Shown piece by piece: positions 17,978-27,268 of a stretch of 64,000 nt of DNA (positions are counted from its first letter, which is position 1; each line of letters begins with the position of its first letter). This DNA comes from Lactococcus allomyrinae (GTDB taxonomy: Bacteria; Bacillota; Bacilli; Lactobacillales; Streptococcaceae). The translations under genes were made by a program, and so were the position numbers. Where the stretch lies: positions 806,001 to 870,000 of the forward strand of contig NZ_CP032627.1 of assembly GCF_003627095.1 (NCBI RefSeq). Direction: 5' to 3'. The notes under the pieces are model-generated. The model was not told where the DNA came from. It made no database searches and was given only the letters and a program-made list of their open reading frames with translations.

Positions 17978-18827
17978 GAGTTCCCTCCGTTTCTTTTATT
18001 GACTTAGCACTCCATTTTTTCTTCGACGGAGACGATGTGTGAATTCTTTTTTCTTTAGTCAGCCGCATGACAAGCAACATGGCAATAACAAGGACAACAG
18101 CAATAGTTGAACCCATTCCCCAATTTTGTGTTGTCAAAAAATGCTCTTCTACCGCTGTACCCAGTGTAATCACTTTATTACCACCAATCAGACGCGTTAA
18201 CATGAAGAGTGAAAGGCTGGGAATGAACACGGCTTGAACTCCAGCGCGTACACCATTGAGCGAAAGCGGCCAAATAATCTGAGTAAAGGTCTGTAACTTT
18301 GAAGCTCCTAAATCACTACTAGCTTTTACCAGATTTTCATCTAGGTCATTAAGTGCATTAAAAATAGGTAAAACCATGAATGGAATTGAAATATAGCTCG
18401 CAACAAGAATAAAACTTGCATCTGTAAATAGAAGCTGTGGACGTCCAAGACCAATAAAACTCAAAAATCCATCAACAGAGCCATATTTACCAAAAATTCC
18501 AATGAAGGCATAAGCTTTAAGCAAAAGATTAACCCATGTAGGTAAAATAATCAACATCAACCAAAATTGCTTCATTTTAAGTTTCGTCAATACATAGGCG
18601 GCGGGATAACTAATCACTAGTGTTACGACAGTGATAATCAAGGCATAAATGACTGAATTCCAAGTCATCATCAGGTAAGTCCCGCTCGTGAAATACAAGA
18701 TATAGTTTGCTAAAGTAAAATGACCATTCAAATCAAACAAAGACTGCCAAAACAGCATCACAAGAGGAACAATAACAAAAAGGAAAATCCAGAGAAAATA
18801 AGGAATAGAGTAGATACGCTTGGTCAT
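17967..18827 (-). CDS. potB: spermidine/putrescine permease PotB
   Basis: Binding-protein-dependent permease of 286 aa with six hydrophobic segments. The EAA loop reads [26 protein letters not shown] near residue 185. It pairs with PotC in the membrane; PotA drives transport. Its ATG overlaps the potA stop by four bases (ATGA), and its own end overlaps potC by 11 bases, so the pot genes are translationally coupled. The basic C-terminal tail ([18 protein letters not shown]) is cytoplasmic. Confidence 0.93.
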   Translation of the reverse strand: MTKRIYSIPYFLWIFLFVIVPLVMLFWQSLFDLNGHFTLANYILYFTSGTYLMMTWNSVIYALIITVVTLVISYPAAYVLTKLKMKQFWLMLIILPTWVNLLLKAYAFIGIFGKYGSVDGFLSFIGLGRPQLLFTDASFILVASYISIPFMVLPIFNALNDLDENLVKASSDLGASKLQTFTQIIWPLSLNGVRAGVQAVFIPSLSLFMLTRLIGGNKVITLGTAVEEHFLTTQNWGMGSTIAVVLVIAMLLVMRLTKEKRIHTSSPSKKKWSAKSIKETEGTHAK

Positions 18828-20158
18828 TGTGGCAACACCCCGCTATCTTCTACTCTATCATCTTTTGGGACTTGCGAGTTCTTATTTCCCGTTTGTTCTT
18901 GTTCATTTTCTACCTCTTGCTTATGTAGAATCTCATTGACCGTTTCAGCAAGTTCTGTGAGTTCCATCGTATTCTCTAATGCTTCTTTAACAGCTTCTTG
19001 AATAGCTGCCTCTTCCTCAGCATTCTCCTCTTCGACGGCATTGGCAAGTCCAATCGTTTGTTCTTCTTCCTCTACGTACTCTTCAATACGAGCGTCAAAT
19101 TCTTCTTCAGTTTCGTTGAGACGCATGATATGGATTGCTTCAGGTTCGAAATCAACACCAACGGTTTCACCTACAATGGCACGGTGCGTGGAATGGATGA
19201 GCCATTCATTGCCAAATAAATCATAGGCAACAATTTCGTAGTGAACACCACGGAAGAGCTGTGTATCAACTTTGACATTAAATTTGCCTTCGTCTGGCAG
19301 AGTAAACCAGATATCTTCTGGACGAATGACGACTTCAATCGCTTCATTTTTTCGCATCCCGCCATCAACAGCTTCAAATTGTTGTCCGTTGAACTCGACG
19401 AGGTAGTCTTTAATCATCTTACCATTTAAGATGTTGGACTCTCCAATAAAATCTGCAACGAAGTGATTGATTGGTTCGTCATAAATATCCGTTGGTGTAC
19501 CAGATTGGACGATTTCTCCCTCATTCATGATAAAAATCCAATCTGACATGGCAAGTGCTTCTTCTTGATCATGAGTAACGAAGATGAAAGTAATGCCCAA
19601 AGATTGCTGAAGTTCTCGCAGTTCATATTGCATATCTTTTCTTAGCTTCATGTCAAGTGCTGACAAGCTTTCATCAAGCAAGAGAACTTTGGGACGGTCG
19701 ATAATAGCGCGTGCAATGGCGACACGCTGCTTTTGACCACCAGAGAGTTTTGCAATGGAACGATTTTCGTAACCTTCCAGTTGTACCATTTTTAAGGCTT
19801 GCGAAACACGTGTCGCAATTTCTTTTTTATCTACACTTTTTATTTTGAGTGCAAAAGCAACGTTGTCAAAGACGTTCATATTTGGGAAGAGCGCATAACT
19901 TTGGAATATTGTATGAACATCTCGTTTGTTCGCCGGCAAATCATTGATTCGTTTGCCATCAAGAATGATATCGCCGGAAGTAGCATCCAAAAGTCCTGCA
20001 ATAATATTGAGGATGGTTGATTTTCCAGAACCAGATGCACCCAAAAGAGTGTAGAATTTACCTTCTTCAATCTCAAAAGAAACATTTTTTAGAACGGTAG
20101 TGTTACTATCTGCGTAAGTCTTTGTGACTTCTTTAAATTCGATGATGTTTTTTGTCAT
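18824..20158 (-). CDS. potA: spermidine/putrescine ABC transporter ATPase with long acidic tail
   Basis: ABC ATPase with Walker [12 protein letters not shown] near residue 40, signature [15 protein letters not shown] near 137, Walker [13 protein letters not shown] and a TOBE domain to about residue 350. The last roughly 90 residues are an acidic Glu-rich extension ([20 protein letters not shown] and onward), unusual for PotA. I chose ATG 20158 ([13 protein letters not shown]): upstream in-frame codons run through an intrinsic terminator (20189-20213). GGA lies 12 bases before this ATG, slightly far. Length 444 aa. It is preceded by a leader of about 430 bases and followed by potB with a 4-base overlap. 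Confidence 0.92.
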   Translation of the reverse strand: MTKNIIEFKEVTKTYADSNTTVLKNVSFEIEEGKFYTLLGASGSGKSTILNIIAGLLDATSGDIILDGKRINDLPANKRDVHTIFQSYALFPNMNVFDNVAFALKIKSVDKKEIATRVSQALKMVQLEGYENRSIAKLSGGQKQRVAIARAIIDRPKVLLLDESLSALDMKLRKDMQYELRELQQSLGITFIFVTHDQEEALAMSDWIFIMNEGEIVQSGTPTDIYDEPINHFVADFIGESNILNGKMIKDYLVEFNGQQFEAVDGGMRKNEAIEVVIRPEDIWFTLPDEGKFNVKVDTQLFRGVHYEIVAYDLFGNEWLIHSTHRAIVGETVGVDFEPEAIHIMRLNETEEEFDARIEEYVEEEEQTIGLANAVEEENAEEEAAIQEAVKEALENTMELTELAETVNEILHKQEVENEQEQTGNKNSQVPKDDRVEDSGVLPQ

Positions 20159-20188
20159 TTTATTAAATATTCCTTTGAAAATAATAAA

Positions 20189-20213
20189 AACCAAGTGCAA
20201 TACACACTTGGTT
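20189..20213 (-). terminator. intrinsic terminator inside the potA leader
   Basis: The stem AACCAAGTG/CACTTGGTT with a 7-base loop is followed on the minus strand by TTTTTATTATTTT, only about 30 bases before the potA ATG. It could attenuate pot expression or end a short upstream RNA. Confidence 0.7.
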
Positions 20214-20587
20214 AACATTCAATATTTAATAGCCAAAAAGGCATAAATTCCGAGTAGAATCTGTTTTGCAGAAGAACCTGAAATACTTTATTGATGCGCA
20301 CAAGCGTGTTTTTCTTGGGTGAGGCTTTTCATCCTCATAACTGAGTTTACAGTTAATCAATAAGGCAACAAAAGTCGCCAATTTCGGCTTTTGACCCGGC
20401 TGTCCGTCTGGCCTTGGCTCAAATTTACTGATAGACTATTGTTGTCAGTAAATTTTACTTCTGTCAGTATACTGACAAAATCATCAGTAAAACTGATAAT
20501 CCCTCCATTCGCAATTCAATATCCATTTTAATTGTATTGAACTGACAGAGTTTTATGAGCGGTCAAATCTTCTGTTTACACAGAACA
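20214..20587 (-). promoter_or_regulatory. long potA leader (no gene seen)
   Basis: About 370 bases between the promoter and the leader terminator. It contains CTGTCAG palindromes near 20461-20480, a GC-richer segment around 20394-20420 (GACCCGGCTGTCCGTCTGGC), and CTCAGTTATGAGGATGA, similar to a repeat in the ECF gene leader. No known riboswitch class was recognised. It lies downstream of murB. Confidence 0.45.
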
Positions 20588-20593
20588 GAATTA

Positions 20594-20622
20594 ATTATAG
20601 CTTAAAATTTATAATTTATCAA
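20594..20622 (-). promoter_or_regulatory. sigma-A promoter of potABCD
   Basis: Minus strand TTGATA (20622-20617), 17-base spacer, TATAAT (20599-20594). It is located just after the murB stop, so pot genes have a promoter separate from murB's. Confidence 0.75.
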
Positions 20623-20636
20623 GTTGAAAAATGAAC

Positions 20637-21536
20637 TTATTTTTCCCCGATAATTCGTACTTCTGGCTCAAGGATAATTCCTGAATGAGCGTGAACTTTT
20701 TCAATCACATATGTGATCAATTGCTCATAGTCTGTTGCTGTACCGGAGTTTACATTTACCATGAAGCCAGCGTGTTTTGTACTAACTTCTACACCTCCTA
20801 TACGCATTCCTTGCAACTTAGCTTCTTGAATCAATTGACCAGCAAAATGTCCTTCTGGTCGCTTAAAAACAGAGCCACAGCTTGGATATTCAAGCGGTTG
20901 TTTGCTTTCACGAAGGAAATTCAAACGATTCATCTCATTTTGTATCTGAGTAGGGTCTCCTGCTTGAAGTTCAAACTTGGCAGAAAGTACAATGAGATTT
21001 TTGTCTCGAATAATCGAATGACGATAACCAAACTTCATTTCATCAGCTGTCAGTACTGACAGATTTCCGTCAGTATCAATCACTTTGCAACTGACGAGAA
21101 CTTGTGAAATTTCACCACCGTAAGCACCAGCATTCATAAATACTGCACCACCGATTGAACCAGGAATACCACAAACAAACTCAAAGCCAGAAAGTGCATT
21201 TTGTTGTGCAATTTGAGTGACTTCTTTTAACGTACTACCTGCTTGTGCCTCAATTGTAAAACCTGCAACATTCACACGTTTTAGATTTTCAAGTAAGATA
21301 ACAATACCACGAATTCCACCATCTCGAACAATGAGATTAGAAGCATTCCCAAGCACAGTGATTGGTATACTCATCTGCTTTGCCAGTCGTAGTAATGTTG
21401 TCAGAGCCTCAATGCTAGAAGGGAAAGCTAAAATATCAGCTGGTCCTCCCACTTTAGTATAAGTATATTTTGACAGAGGTTCATCAAATTTAACCAGTAA
21501 ATCTGGAATTTTTTCAAGTTCTATTTGTTTTAACAT
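20637..21536 (-). CDS. murB: UDP-N-acetylenolpyruvoylglucosamine reductase
   Basis: Cytoplasmic FAD enzyme that reduces UDP-GlcNAc-enolpyruvate to UDP-MurNAc in peptidoglycan synthesis. 299 aa, type IIa/b length. Motifs are [64 protein letters not shown] and the C-terminal [10 protein letters not shown]. murB next to potABCD is the streptococcal/lactococcal arrangement. The ATG has no ribosome site and begins six bases after a -10 box, predicting a leaderless mRNA. A CTGTCAGTACTGACAG palindrome lies inside the coding sequence near 21050. Confidence 0.95.
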   Translation of the reverse strand: MLKQIELEKIPDLLVKFDEPLSKYTYTKVGGPADILAFPSSIEALTTLLRLAKQMSIPITVLGNASNLIVRDGGIRGIVILLENLKRVNVAGFTIEAQAGSTLKEVTQIAQQNALSGFEFVCGIPGSIGGAVFMNAGAYGGEISQVLVSCKVIDTDGNLSVLTADEMKFGYRHSIIRDKNLIVLSAKFELQAGDPTQIQNEMNRLNFLRESKQPLEYPSCGSVFKRPEGHFAGQLIQEAKLQGMRIGGVEVSTKHAGFMVNVNSGTATDYEQLITYVIEKVHAHSGIILEPEVRIIGEK

Positions 21537-21542
21537 AGCATT

Positions 21543-21571
21543 ATTTTATCATTTTCTTGCGACATTGACAA
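21543..21571 (-). promoter_or_regulatory. sigma-A promoter of murB, leaderless
   Basis: Minus strand TTGTCA (21571-21566), 17-base spacer, TAAAAT (21548-21543) with an extended TG. Six bases follow to the ATG at 21536, placing its A at +1. Confidence 0.75.
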
Positions 21572-21608
21572 TTTGTCTTATGCTATGACCCATTCGTTAT
21601 AATATGGC

Positions 21609-22208
21609 TTAACTTTTCGCCTTGATTTTATTTTTCAGTAAAAATGGTTTTGCTCGGTCAAAAATATCAATTGGGAAAGCTTTGCTCAGCACATTACACA
21701 AGCCTAAAGCCAGATTGAAATCAATAAAACTATGAACTAATCCACCAAAACCAATCAATAGTAAAAAGTTGAAAAGCGCCTGTTGGTCAAGCGTTGCAAA
21801 ACCAAAAGCATAGAAAACGTAGACAATAAATGCTTCTAATCCTGCATGAAAAATGCCCAAAATAACATTAAAAACTTGAATTTTGACCTTCTGATGAATA
21901 ATTTCTGGATGTTTTTTTAAGAAATATGCACCTGCCGTCATTACGATAATATGCATTGCAGCACGCAACCAAATCGTTGGTACAGGTGTGCTAATCATGA
22001 ATCCAATCGTTGTTCCAATGGCAACAAACGCTGTCATCACAGGGCTGAAAAACATTGCAGCCATAACAGGAACATGTGATGCGAGTGTAAATGAGGCGGG
22101 GCCGATGATGATTTTTGCTGGCATTATTGCGGGGATTAAGATCCCCAGAGCAGTAAGCATCGCGGCAATAACCAGATTTCTTACTTTGACTTTACTTGTT
22201 TGATTCAT
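21609..22208 (-). CDS. ECF transporter S component (NiaX-like, substrate uncertain)
   Basis: Membrane protein of 199 aa with about six helices. The first helix carries the Ala-rich contact motif for the ECF T subunit (NLVIAAMLTALGILIPAIMP). The stretch KIIIGPASFTLASHVPVMAAMFFSPVMTAFVAIGTT resembles niacin-type S components (NiaX), but I cannot fix the substrate. It needs the shared EcfA-A'-T module, encoded elsewhere. The ATG follows AAAGGAG. It is expressed behind an unusually long leader with repeats, suggesting ligand- or regulator-controlled expression. Confidence 0.7.
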   Translation of the reverse strand: MNQTSKVKVRNLVIAAMLTALGILIPAIMPAKIIIGPASFTLASHVPVMAAMFFSPVMTAFVAIGTTIGFMISTPVPTIWLRAAMHIIVMTAGAYFLKKHPEIIHQKVKIQVFNVILGIFHAGLEAFIVYVFYAFGFATLDQQALFNFLLLIGFGGLVHSFIDFNLALGLCNVLSKAFPIDIFDRAKPFLLKNKIKAKS

Positions 22209-22327
22209 TAGTAAGCTCCTTTAAGATGTGAGTCCGACGGCTCTGAACGGTTGAAAAATAAGATAATGCGGAAATGGGCAAAGTCCATTGAATATTTTAC
22301 CTTTTTTCACACCTTTCAAGAAGGACG

Positions 22328-22347
22328 AACTCAGTTATAAGATGTGA
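22328..22347. repeat. 20-bp direct repeat, copy A
   Basis: AACTCAGTTATAAGATGTGA, identical to copy B, 119 bases away, in the ECF gene leader. Confidence 0.8.
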
Positions 22348-22446
22348 GGGGCGATCGTCCTGAAATTAGGAAAATTAGAAAATTACAGGTTCGTGCGAAA
22401 GTACGGTTCTGGAATTTGTCTATTTTCACTAATTTCAAGCACACCA

Positions 22447-22466
22447 AACTCAGTTATAAGATGTGA
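22447..22466. repeat. 20-bp direct repeat, copy B
   Basis: Identical to copy A at 22328-22347. The regular spacing between copies suggests binding sites for a regulator or alternative RNA pairings. Confidence 0.8.
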
Positions 22467-22675
22467 TTTGACACAACTTTTGCACCAAATCATATGCGGT
22501 TAATTTTTTATCTCAATACAAAATTTAAAATTTCAATCTAATGATAATATAGAAGCTGCTGAGATAAAAAATTATGAGGACGACAAAAGTTTCTCATTTA
22601 ATGCTCATAATTATAAAATAATATAAAATACTTTGTTATTGCTTTTTAATTATTTAAAAATTACAATGCGAAACC

Positions 22676-22720
22676 CTATATATACCAGAATAGAACAAAA
22701 GTTAGTGATATACTTCTCAT
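22676..22720 (-). CDS. possible 14-aa leader peptide
   Basis: MRSISLTFVLFWYI and a stop, starting with ATG behind AAAGGAAAAAGA, directly after the promoter at 22737-22766. It could be a translated attenuator peptide; it has no match that I recognise and may be coincidental. Confidence 0.25.
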   Translation of the reverse strand: MRSISLTFVLFWYI

Positions 22721-22736
22721 TCTTTTTCCTTTAATG

Positions 22737-22766
22737 ATTATATCATTTTATTTATAAAATAATCAA
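22737..22766 (-). promoter_or_regulatory. promoter of the ECF S-component transcript
   Basis: Minus strand TTGATT (22766-22761), 18-base spacer, TATAAT (22742-22737), immediately after the thrB terminator. Confidence 0.6.
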
Positions 22767-22767
22767 A

Positions 22768-22793
22768 AAAATCTGTATAAGAATACAGATTTT
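22768..22793 (-). terminator. terminator of hom-thrB
   Basis: Ten-base stem AAATCTGTAT/ATACAGATTT with a short loop, followed by TTTTGATT on the minus strand, five bases after the thrB stop. Confidence 0.85.
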
Positions 22794-22797
22794 TAAT

Positions 22798-23682
22798 TCA
22801 ATGTTCAGTTTTTAAGCCTATTTTGTCAATTTCAAGTGAATAAAGCTGTCCAGTCAGTTGCTTATCCTGATGAATTTGTTCTGTCAGTACTGACAGAACT
22901 TCGTCAGCACATAACATCATGATTGTCGGCCCAGCACCACTCAAATAGGTACCATAAGCACCGTGCGCCCTTCCAATTTTTCTTAAAATGGCTAACTCTG
23001 GAACAAGATTAGCTCGATAAGGTTCATGAAAACGGTCACGCTCCATTATTTTCCCTGCTGACAGCAAATCTCCTGTCAGAAGATTTGCTGTCAGCACATT
23101 AGCGATTGAGCTTGCACTAACAGCTTCTTTATAAGTCAATTGTTCAGGTAGCACTTTGCGACTATCCATCGTCTTCAATTCATAATTTGGCACAAAAGCC
23201 AAAAGTTTAGAGGCTGGAAATTGTGCACATACCGCATCAGTATGATGATTACTTGTTGTCGCAATGACAAGATTTCCCAAAAGTGCTGGCGCCACGTTAT
23301 CGGGATGACCTTCAATCTGAGTGGCAAGTTCTAACTTATCATCAATCGTCAGATTAAGCTGCGCCAATTGATTTGCCAATTCAATGCCTGCAATAATTAC
23401 TGAACTTGAAGAACCCAAACCGCGAGCTAATGGAATCTCAGACGTCATTTTTAAATGATATTTTTCTGATAAAACAACATTTTTTACTGACAGAACTTCT
23501 GTCAAAGTTGTCAGCAATAGATTTCGTTCGTCAGTTGGAATATTTTCACCTAAATCATGTTCAATGTACCAAGAATTAGAAATACCAAGAATCTCAACAG
23601 TAAGGTACAAATTTACTGCGATCCCGATAGAATCAAAACCGGCGCCCAAATTTGCTGAAGTTGCTGGAACAATAATTTTCAT
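22798..23682 (-). CDS. thrB: homoserine kinase
   Basis: GHMP-family kinase that phosphorylates homoserine in threonine synthesis; cytoplasmic, 294 aa. Motif 1 is VPATSANLGAGFDSIGIA, the ATP loop is IPLARGLGSSSSVIIAGIELA, and motif 3 is GAYGTYLSGAGPTIMML. AGGAAATTGAG precedes the ATG. It follows hom with a 35-base gap, forming the hom-thrB operon. CTGTCAG palindromes occur inside the gene near 22880 and 23060-23100. Confidence 0.95.
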   Translation of the reverse strand: MKIIVPATSANLGAGFDSIGIAVNLYLTVEILGISNSWYIEHDLGENIPTDERNLLLTTLTEVLSVKNVVLSEKYHLKMTSEIPLARGLGSSSSVIIAGIELANQLAQLNLTIDDKLELATQIEGHPDNVAPALLGNLVIATTSNHHTDAVCAQFPASKLLAFVPNYELKTMDSRKVLPEQLTYKEAVSASSIANVLTANLLTGDLLSAGKIMERDRFHEPYRANLVPELAILRKIGRAHGAYGTYLSGAGPTIMMLCADEVLSVLTEQIHQDKQLTGQLYSLEIDKIGLKTEH

Positions 23683-23717
23683 CTCAATTTCCTATCTCAT
23701 TAAACTTGCTCAAACCA

Positions 23718-25001
23718 TCAATAAATCACTTTTAAAGAATTAAGTAAAGAAAAATCTACTTCACGATTTAATTTCTCACGTATATTTTTCAACTGTACTT
23801 GATTTAGCGAATGACAAATAATAGCGACAATAGCACGTTTACCATCCCCTTTTTGCTGTAATACTTGTTCAAAAGAAGCATCTTCACTCGTGAAAATTTT
23901 AACTAATCTTAAAAATTGACCTGTAGAATCTGGTGTTTCAATTGAAAAATAATACTTATTTTTAACATCCTCAGGTCTGGCAAGCTTTGTTTCTCGTGAG
24001 TATTCATTAAAGCTTTTCCCAATCGTTCCATCATTCATCCGTTTTACCACTCGGATAATATCTGCTAAAACACTCGTAATCGTTGGTTTTTGCCCAGCGC
24101 CTGGGCCATAAAACATTGACTCACCAATTCCTAAAGACTCAATGAATACAGCATTCATCACTCCATTAACACTTGAAAGTGGATGAGTTTTCGGAATGAA
24201 CGTTGGGCTTACTTCTGCAAAAATCCCTGATTCAACTTCGACAATTTCACCTACAAGTTTAATGACATAACCTAACTGTTGTGCGATTTCTACATCACTC
24301 TTATCAATCTCACGAATCCCACTATGTTGAACTTCTGATGCCGAAAGCGACATCCCAAAAGCAAATTCACTCAAAATCGCTAATTTATAACCAGCATCTA
24401 TACCATCCACATCATTTGTTGGATCTGACTCAGCATAACCCAATTCCTGTGCCACTCGCAAAGCCTCATCATAAGACCATGACTCTTCTACCATTTTACT
24501 CATCATAAAATTACTTGTTCCATTTACAACGCCTAAAAGTCGAGTAATTTTATCGGAAGCATATGAATTAGCAAGAGTTCGCAATATTGGAATACCACCG
24601 GCAACTGCCGCCTCATAGTACAGAGCAACATGATTTTCTCTCGCCAAGGCGCGTAACTCTCTCCCATGAATCGCAAGTAAATCCTTATTTGCCGTCACCA
24701 CACTTTTTCCAGCAGAAAGTGCTTGTGAGATATAAGTTTTCGCAGGCTCCAAGCGTCCCATCAATTCGACGACAATAGAAATACTGTCATCTTGTAAAAT
24801 TTCATCCATAGACAAAACAAAAGGATAATCAAAACCATCTTTTTTCACTCGATTAATTGTCTCTTGATCTCTAAGCAAAATCTTAGAAATAACAATTTTC
24901 TGATTTAGAATCATTCCTAGCTTCTGTTGATTATCTAAAAGTAAGCCTGGCAAACCAGAACCTACAGTCCCAAATCCCAATAGCGCAATGTTTATTGTCA
25001 T
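23718..25001 (-). CDS. hom: homoserine dehydrogenase
   Basis: Reduces aspartate semialdehyde to homoserine, the branch point to threonine and methionine. 427 aa: an NAD(P) Rossmann domain ([17 protein letters not shown]), the catalytic domain with [16 protein letters not shown] and [23 protein letters not shown], and a C-terminal ACT domain ([19 protein letters not shown]) for feedback control. GAGGAATTG precedes the ATG. First gene of hom-thrB. Confidence 0.95.
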   Translation of the reverse strand: MTINIALLGFGTVGSGLPGLLLDNQQKLGMILNQKIVISKILLRDQETINRVKKDGFDYPFVLSMDEILQDDSISIVVELMGRLEPAKTYISQALSAGKSVVTANKDLLAIHGRELRALARENHVALYYEAAVAGGIPILRTLANSYASDKITRLLGVVNGTSNFMMSKMVEESWSYDEALRVAQELGYAESDPTNDVDGIDAGYKLAILSEFAFGMSLSASEVQHSGIREIDKSDVEIAQQLGYVIKLVGEIVEVESGIFAEVSPTFIPKTHPLSSVNGVMNAVFIESLGIGESMFYGPGAGQKPTITSVLADIIRVVKRMNDGTIGKSFNEYSRETKLARPEDVKNKYYFSIETPDSTGQFLRLVKIFTSEDASFEQVLQQKGDGKRAIVAIICHSLNQVQLKNIREKLNREVDFSLLNSLKVIY

Positions 25002-25032
25002 TTCAATTCCTCATCATAGTATAATTTATAAT

Positions 25033-25041
25033 ATTATATCA
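25033..25041 (-). promoter_or_regulatory. extended -10 promoter of hom
   Basis: Minus strand TGATATAAT (TGnTATAAT) at 25041-25033, about 30 bases before the hom ATG. The -35 region is poor. Confidence 0.55.
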
Positions 25042-25088
25042 TTTTATTCATAATTTTACCGAAAATTCTGTCAGAATCACTGTAAAAA

Positions 25089-25112
25089 AATCTGTCAGTA
25101 TACTGACAGATT
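25089..25112 (-). terminator. terminator of the deoxynucleoside kinase gene (CTGTCAG palindrome)
   Basis: Perfect 12+12 palindrome AATCTGTCAGTA/TACTGACAGATT followed by TTTTTTT on the minus strand. It overlaps the kinase stop codon. Confidence 0.85.
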
Positions 25113-25749
25113 ATAGTAAATCCAATTTTTTCAACTCATTATCGATTTGAGATAAAACATCATTCAAATCTTCCGGATTATTAACAAAATCAATTCGGTC
25201 ACCATCAATTCGTAATTTAGGAGATACATCATATTGATTGAACCAATCTGGATATTCTCCATGAACTTGATGATAATATTCCCTCAAAGCAGGTTGTCCA
25301 TCAATTTGTTCAAAAGAACGACCTCGCTGCGAAATACGTGACAACATTGTATCAAATGATACATCAATATAAACGAGTAAATCAGGACGCTTTTTAGGCA
25401 TTCCCTCTAACTCTTCAAGCATATTGGCAAGCAATTCTTTATAAATATCAAGCTCAGTCTTTGTCACGTTCCCATTTTTATAATTCAAAGTCAAAAATAA
25501 CTCATCTTCAAAAATCGAACGATCCAAAACATTATTATCCTCACGATAAGCCATTTTAATTGATTCAAATCGCTTATTTAAAAAGTAAATTTGCAACAAA
25601 AAAGCATACTTTTTAGGGTCTTGGTAGTAAAGGTCAAGTACAGGATTATTATCAACCGCTTCATAGAAAACATCCGTTTGTAAATGTTCTCCCAAAGCCT
25701 TTGCAAGACTTGATTTACCCGCTCCAATAGTACCTGCTAATACGATCAA
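25111..25749 (-). CDS. deoxynucleoside kinase (deoxyadenosine/deoxyguanosine kinase family)
   Basis: 212-aa P-loop kinase: IVLAGTIGAGKSSLAKALG at the N-terminus, the DRS motif in NVLDRSIFEDELF, and the lid Arg in SRISQRGRSFEQ. It phosphorylates deoxynucleosides for salvage; the exact base preference (dA, dG or dC) is not visible. The start is TTG at 25749 with GGAGG 11 bases upstream. Monocistronic, between hom and folC. Confidence 0.88.
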   Translation of the reverse strand: MIVLAGTIGAGKSSLAKALGEHLQTDVFYEAVDNNPVLDLYYQDPKKYAFLLQIYFLNKRFESIKMAYREDNNVLDRSIFEDELFLTLNYKNGNVTKTELDIYKELLANMLEELEGMPKKRPDLLVYIDVSFDTMLSRISQRGRSFEQIDGQPALREYYHQVHGEYPDWFNQYDVSPKLRIDGDRIDFVNNPEDLNDVLSQIDNELKKLDLL

Positions 25750-25923
25750 AATTCTATTTTCCTCCTCTTATGATTCATTAAATGAAAAATCATCCTCTCC
25801 AAAACATGAGATGCAAGAATCATATTTTATCCTTATTCAAAAATCATTTTGCTGACTCACTCATCTCATTAAAGTCAGCCTAATATATTATAGCTCAAAA
25901 TTCAACTTTTATGACATTCAAAG

Positions 25924-27204
25924 TTATCCATTCAATAAAAATTCTCGCACTTGTGACGAAAAGTAGAGAGAACCTGTAATAAGCAGCACCTCATCCTCTT
26001 TTAACATCTTCTTCATTCTCACCAAAGCAAGTTGCCAGCTTGGAGCCAACTCCACGTCATCATCCTCAAGATAGCGAAAATCTTCTAAATGCAATGCCTT
26101 TGGATAATCAAAAGTCGTCAAAATTAATCGAGAGTTTTCAACTGTTTGAAGCATCTTAACCATTTGTGCAATATCTTTTGTATTAATTGCAGAAAAGATA
26201 ATGGTAATCTTCTTACCACAAAATTCAGTTTTCAAATTTTGTAACAAACGTTCCATTGCATGGACATTATGCGCCCCATCTAGCAAAACAAGAGGATTTT
26301 CGCCTAATTTTTCCATACGCGCAGGCCAATATGCTTTCTTTATTCCTTCTCTAATTTGTTGTACTGTTAACGAAATTCCTACTTTATCAGCATAAACAAG
26401 TGATAATTCAATTGCCATCGCCGCGTTCTCAACCTGATGTAAGCCAGTCAACGATTTTTCAATATCCTCAATAATCTGTCCTGAAGAATAGAAATCAAAA
26501 TGCTCATTTTCTTCTAATTCTACTCGATAATCATATTTAAACTGATAAAGTCTAGCAACGTTTTTCCTAGCCGTTTCTAAAATAACCTGTAAAGCTTCAT
26601 GAACGACATTGCCAGTAACAACAGGAATACCAGGTTTGATAATTCCTGCTTTTTGCGCAGCAATCTCTTCTAAAGTCGAACCTAAAATATCAATATGATC
26701 TAACCCAATCGTCGTGATACCAGAAACAACAGGTGTAATCACATTTGTACTGTCTAACAAACCGCCCAAACCGACTTCGATAACTGCAACATCTACGCTC
26801 TCATCAGCAAAGTATTTAAAGGCCATTGCTGTAATAATTTCAAACTCTGTAATTCCAGATAATTGCTCATCAGTATCCAATTTCTCTACCAATGGCTTAA
26901 TCAACTTCACATAATAAACTAATTTATCATCAGGGATAGGTTGGGCATTTATGCTCATCCGTTCACCAAAAGTTTCTATAAAAGGACTAGTAAAAGACGC
27001 GACTTTAAGTCCTGCTTGCATAAAAATAGAGCGCGTAAATGCGACTGTAGACCCTTTCCCATTAGTTCCTGCAATATGAATCATTGATAATTCATTTTCA
27101 GGATTTCCAAGGAGTTTGAGCAATGCTGCAACCCTACTTAAACCTGGTCGAATATTAAATTTTAAACGGGAATGAATCCATTCCACTGCTTCTTCAACAA
27201 TCAT
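25924..27204 (-). CDS. folC: folylpolyglutamate synthase / dihydrofolate synthase
   Basis: Mur-ligase family enzyme of 426 aa. The P-loop is MIHIAGTNGKGSTVAFTRSI near residue 42, the metal site lies in VDVAVIEVGLGGLLDSTN, and the C-terminal domain has PLVLLDGAHNVHAMERL. It adds glutamate to dihydropteroate and folates. Last gene of the folate cluster, about 65 bases after folQ. Confidence 0.94.
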   Translation of the reverse strand: MIVEEAVEWIHSRLKFNIRPGLSRVAALLKLLGNPENELSMIHIAGTNGKGSTVAFTRSIFMQAGLKVASFTSPFIETFGERMSINAQPIPDDKLVYYVKLIKPLVEKLDTDEQLSGITEFEIITAMAFKYFADESVDVAVIEVGLGGLLDSTNVITPVVSGITTIGLDHIDILGSTLEEIAAQKAGIIKPGIPVVTGNVVHEALQVILETARKNVARLYQFKYDYRVELEENEHFDFYSSGQIIEDIEKSLTGLHQVENAAMAIELSLVYADKVGISLTVQQIREGIKKAYWPARMEKLGENPLVLLDGAHNVHAMERLLQNLKTEFCGKKITIIFSAINTKDIAQMVKMLQTVENSRLILTTFDYPKALHLEDFRYLEDDDVELAPSWQLALVRMKKMLKEDEVLLITGSLYFSSQVREFLLNG

Positions 27205-27268
27205 TTTAATCCTCTAAGTTGTAAAACACCCGTTCACACTGAAAAATAGGGTTTTCTATCTATTTTTA

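Larger units (their letters stand above)
22209..22736 (-). promoter_or_regulatory. long leader of the ECF S component with direct and inverted repeats
   Basis: About 520 bases without a substantial gene. It holds a 20-bp direct repeat (22328-22347 and 22447-22466, AACTCAGTTATAAGATGTGA on the plus strand), with its last bases again at 22221-22231. There is a perfect 14-bp inverted repeat, 22502-22515 with 22560-22573, and a GGACGA/TCGTCC stem around 22323-22360. A 14-codon reading frame with a ribosome site begins at 22720. No known riboswitch fold was recognised. Confidence 0.5.

Noticed and set aside
20159-20218. N-terminal extension of PotA by 20 residues
   Set aside because: The extension would be translated through an intrinsic terminator and lacks a ribosome site; the family begins at MTKNIIEF.
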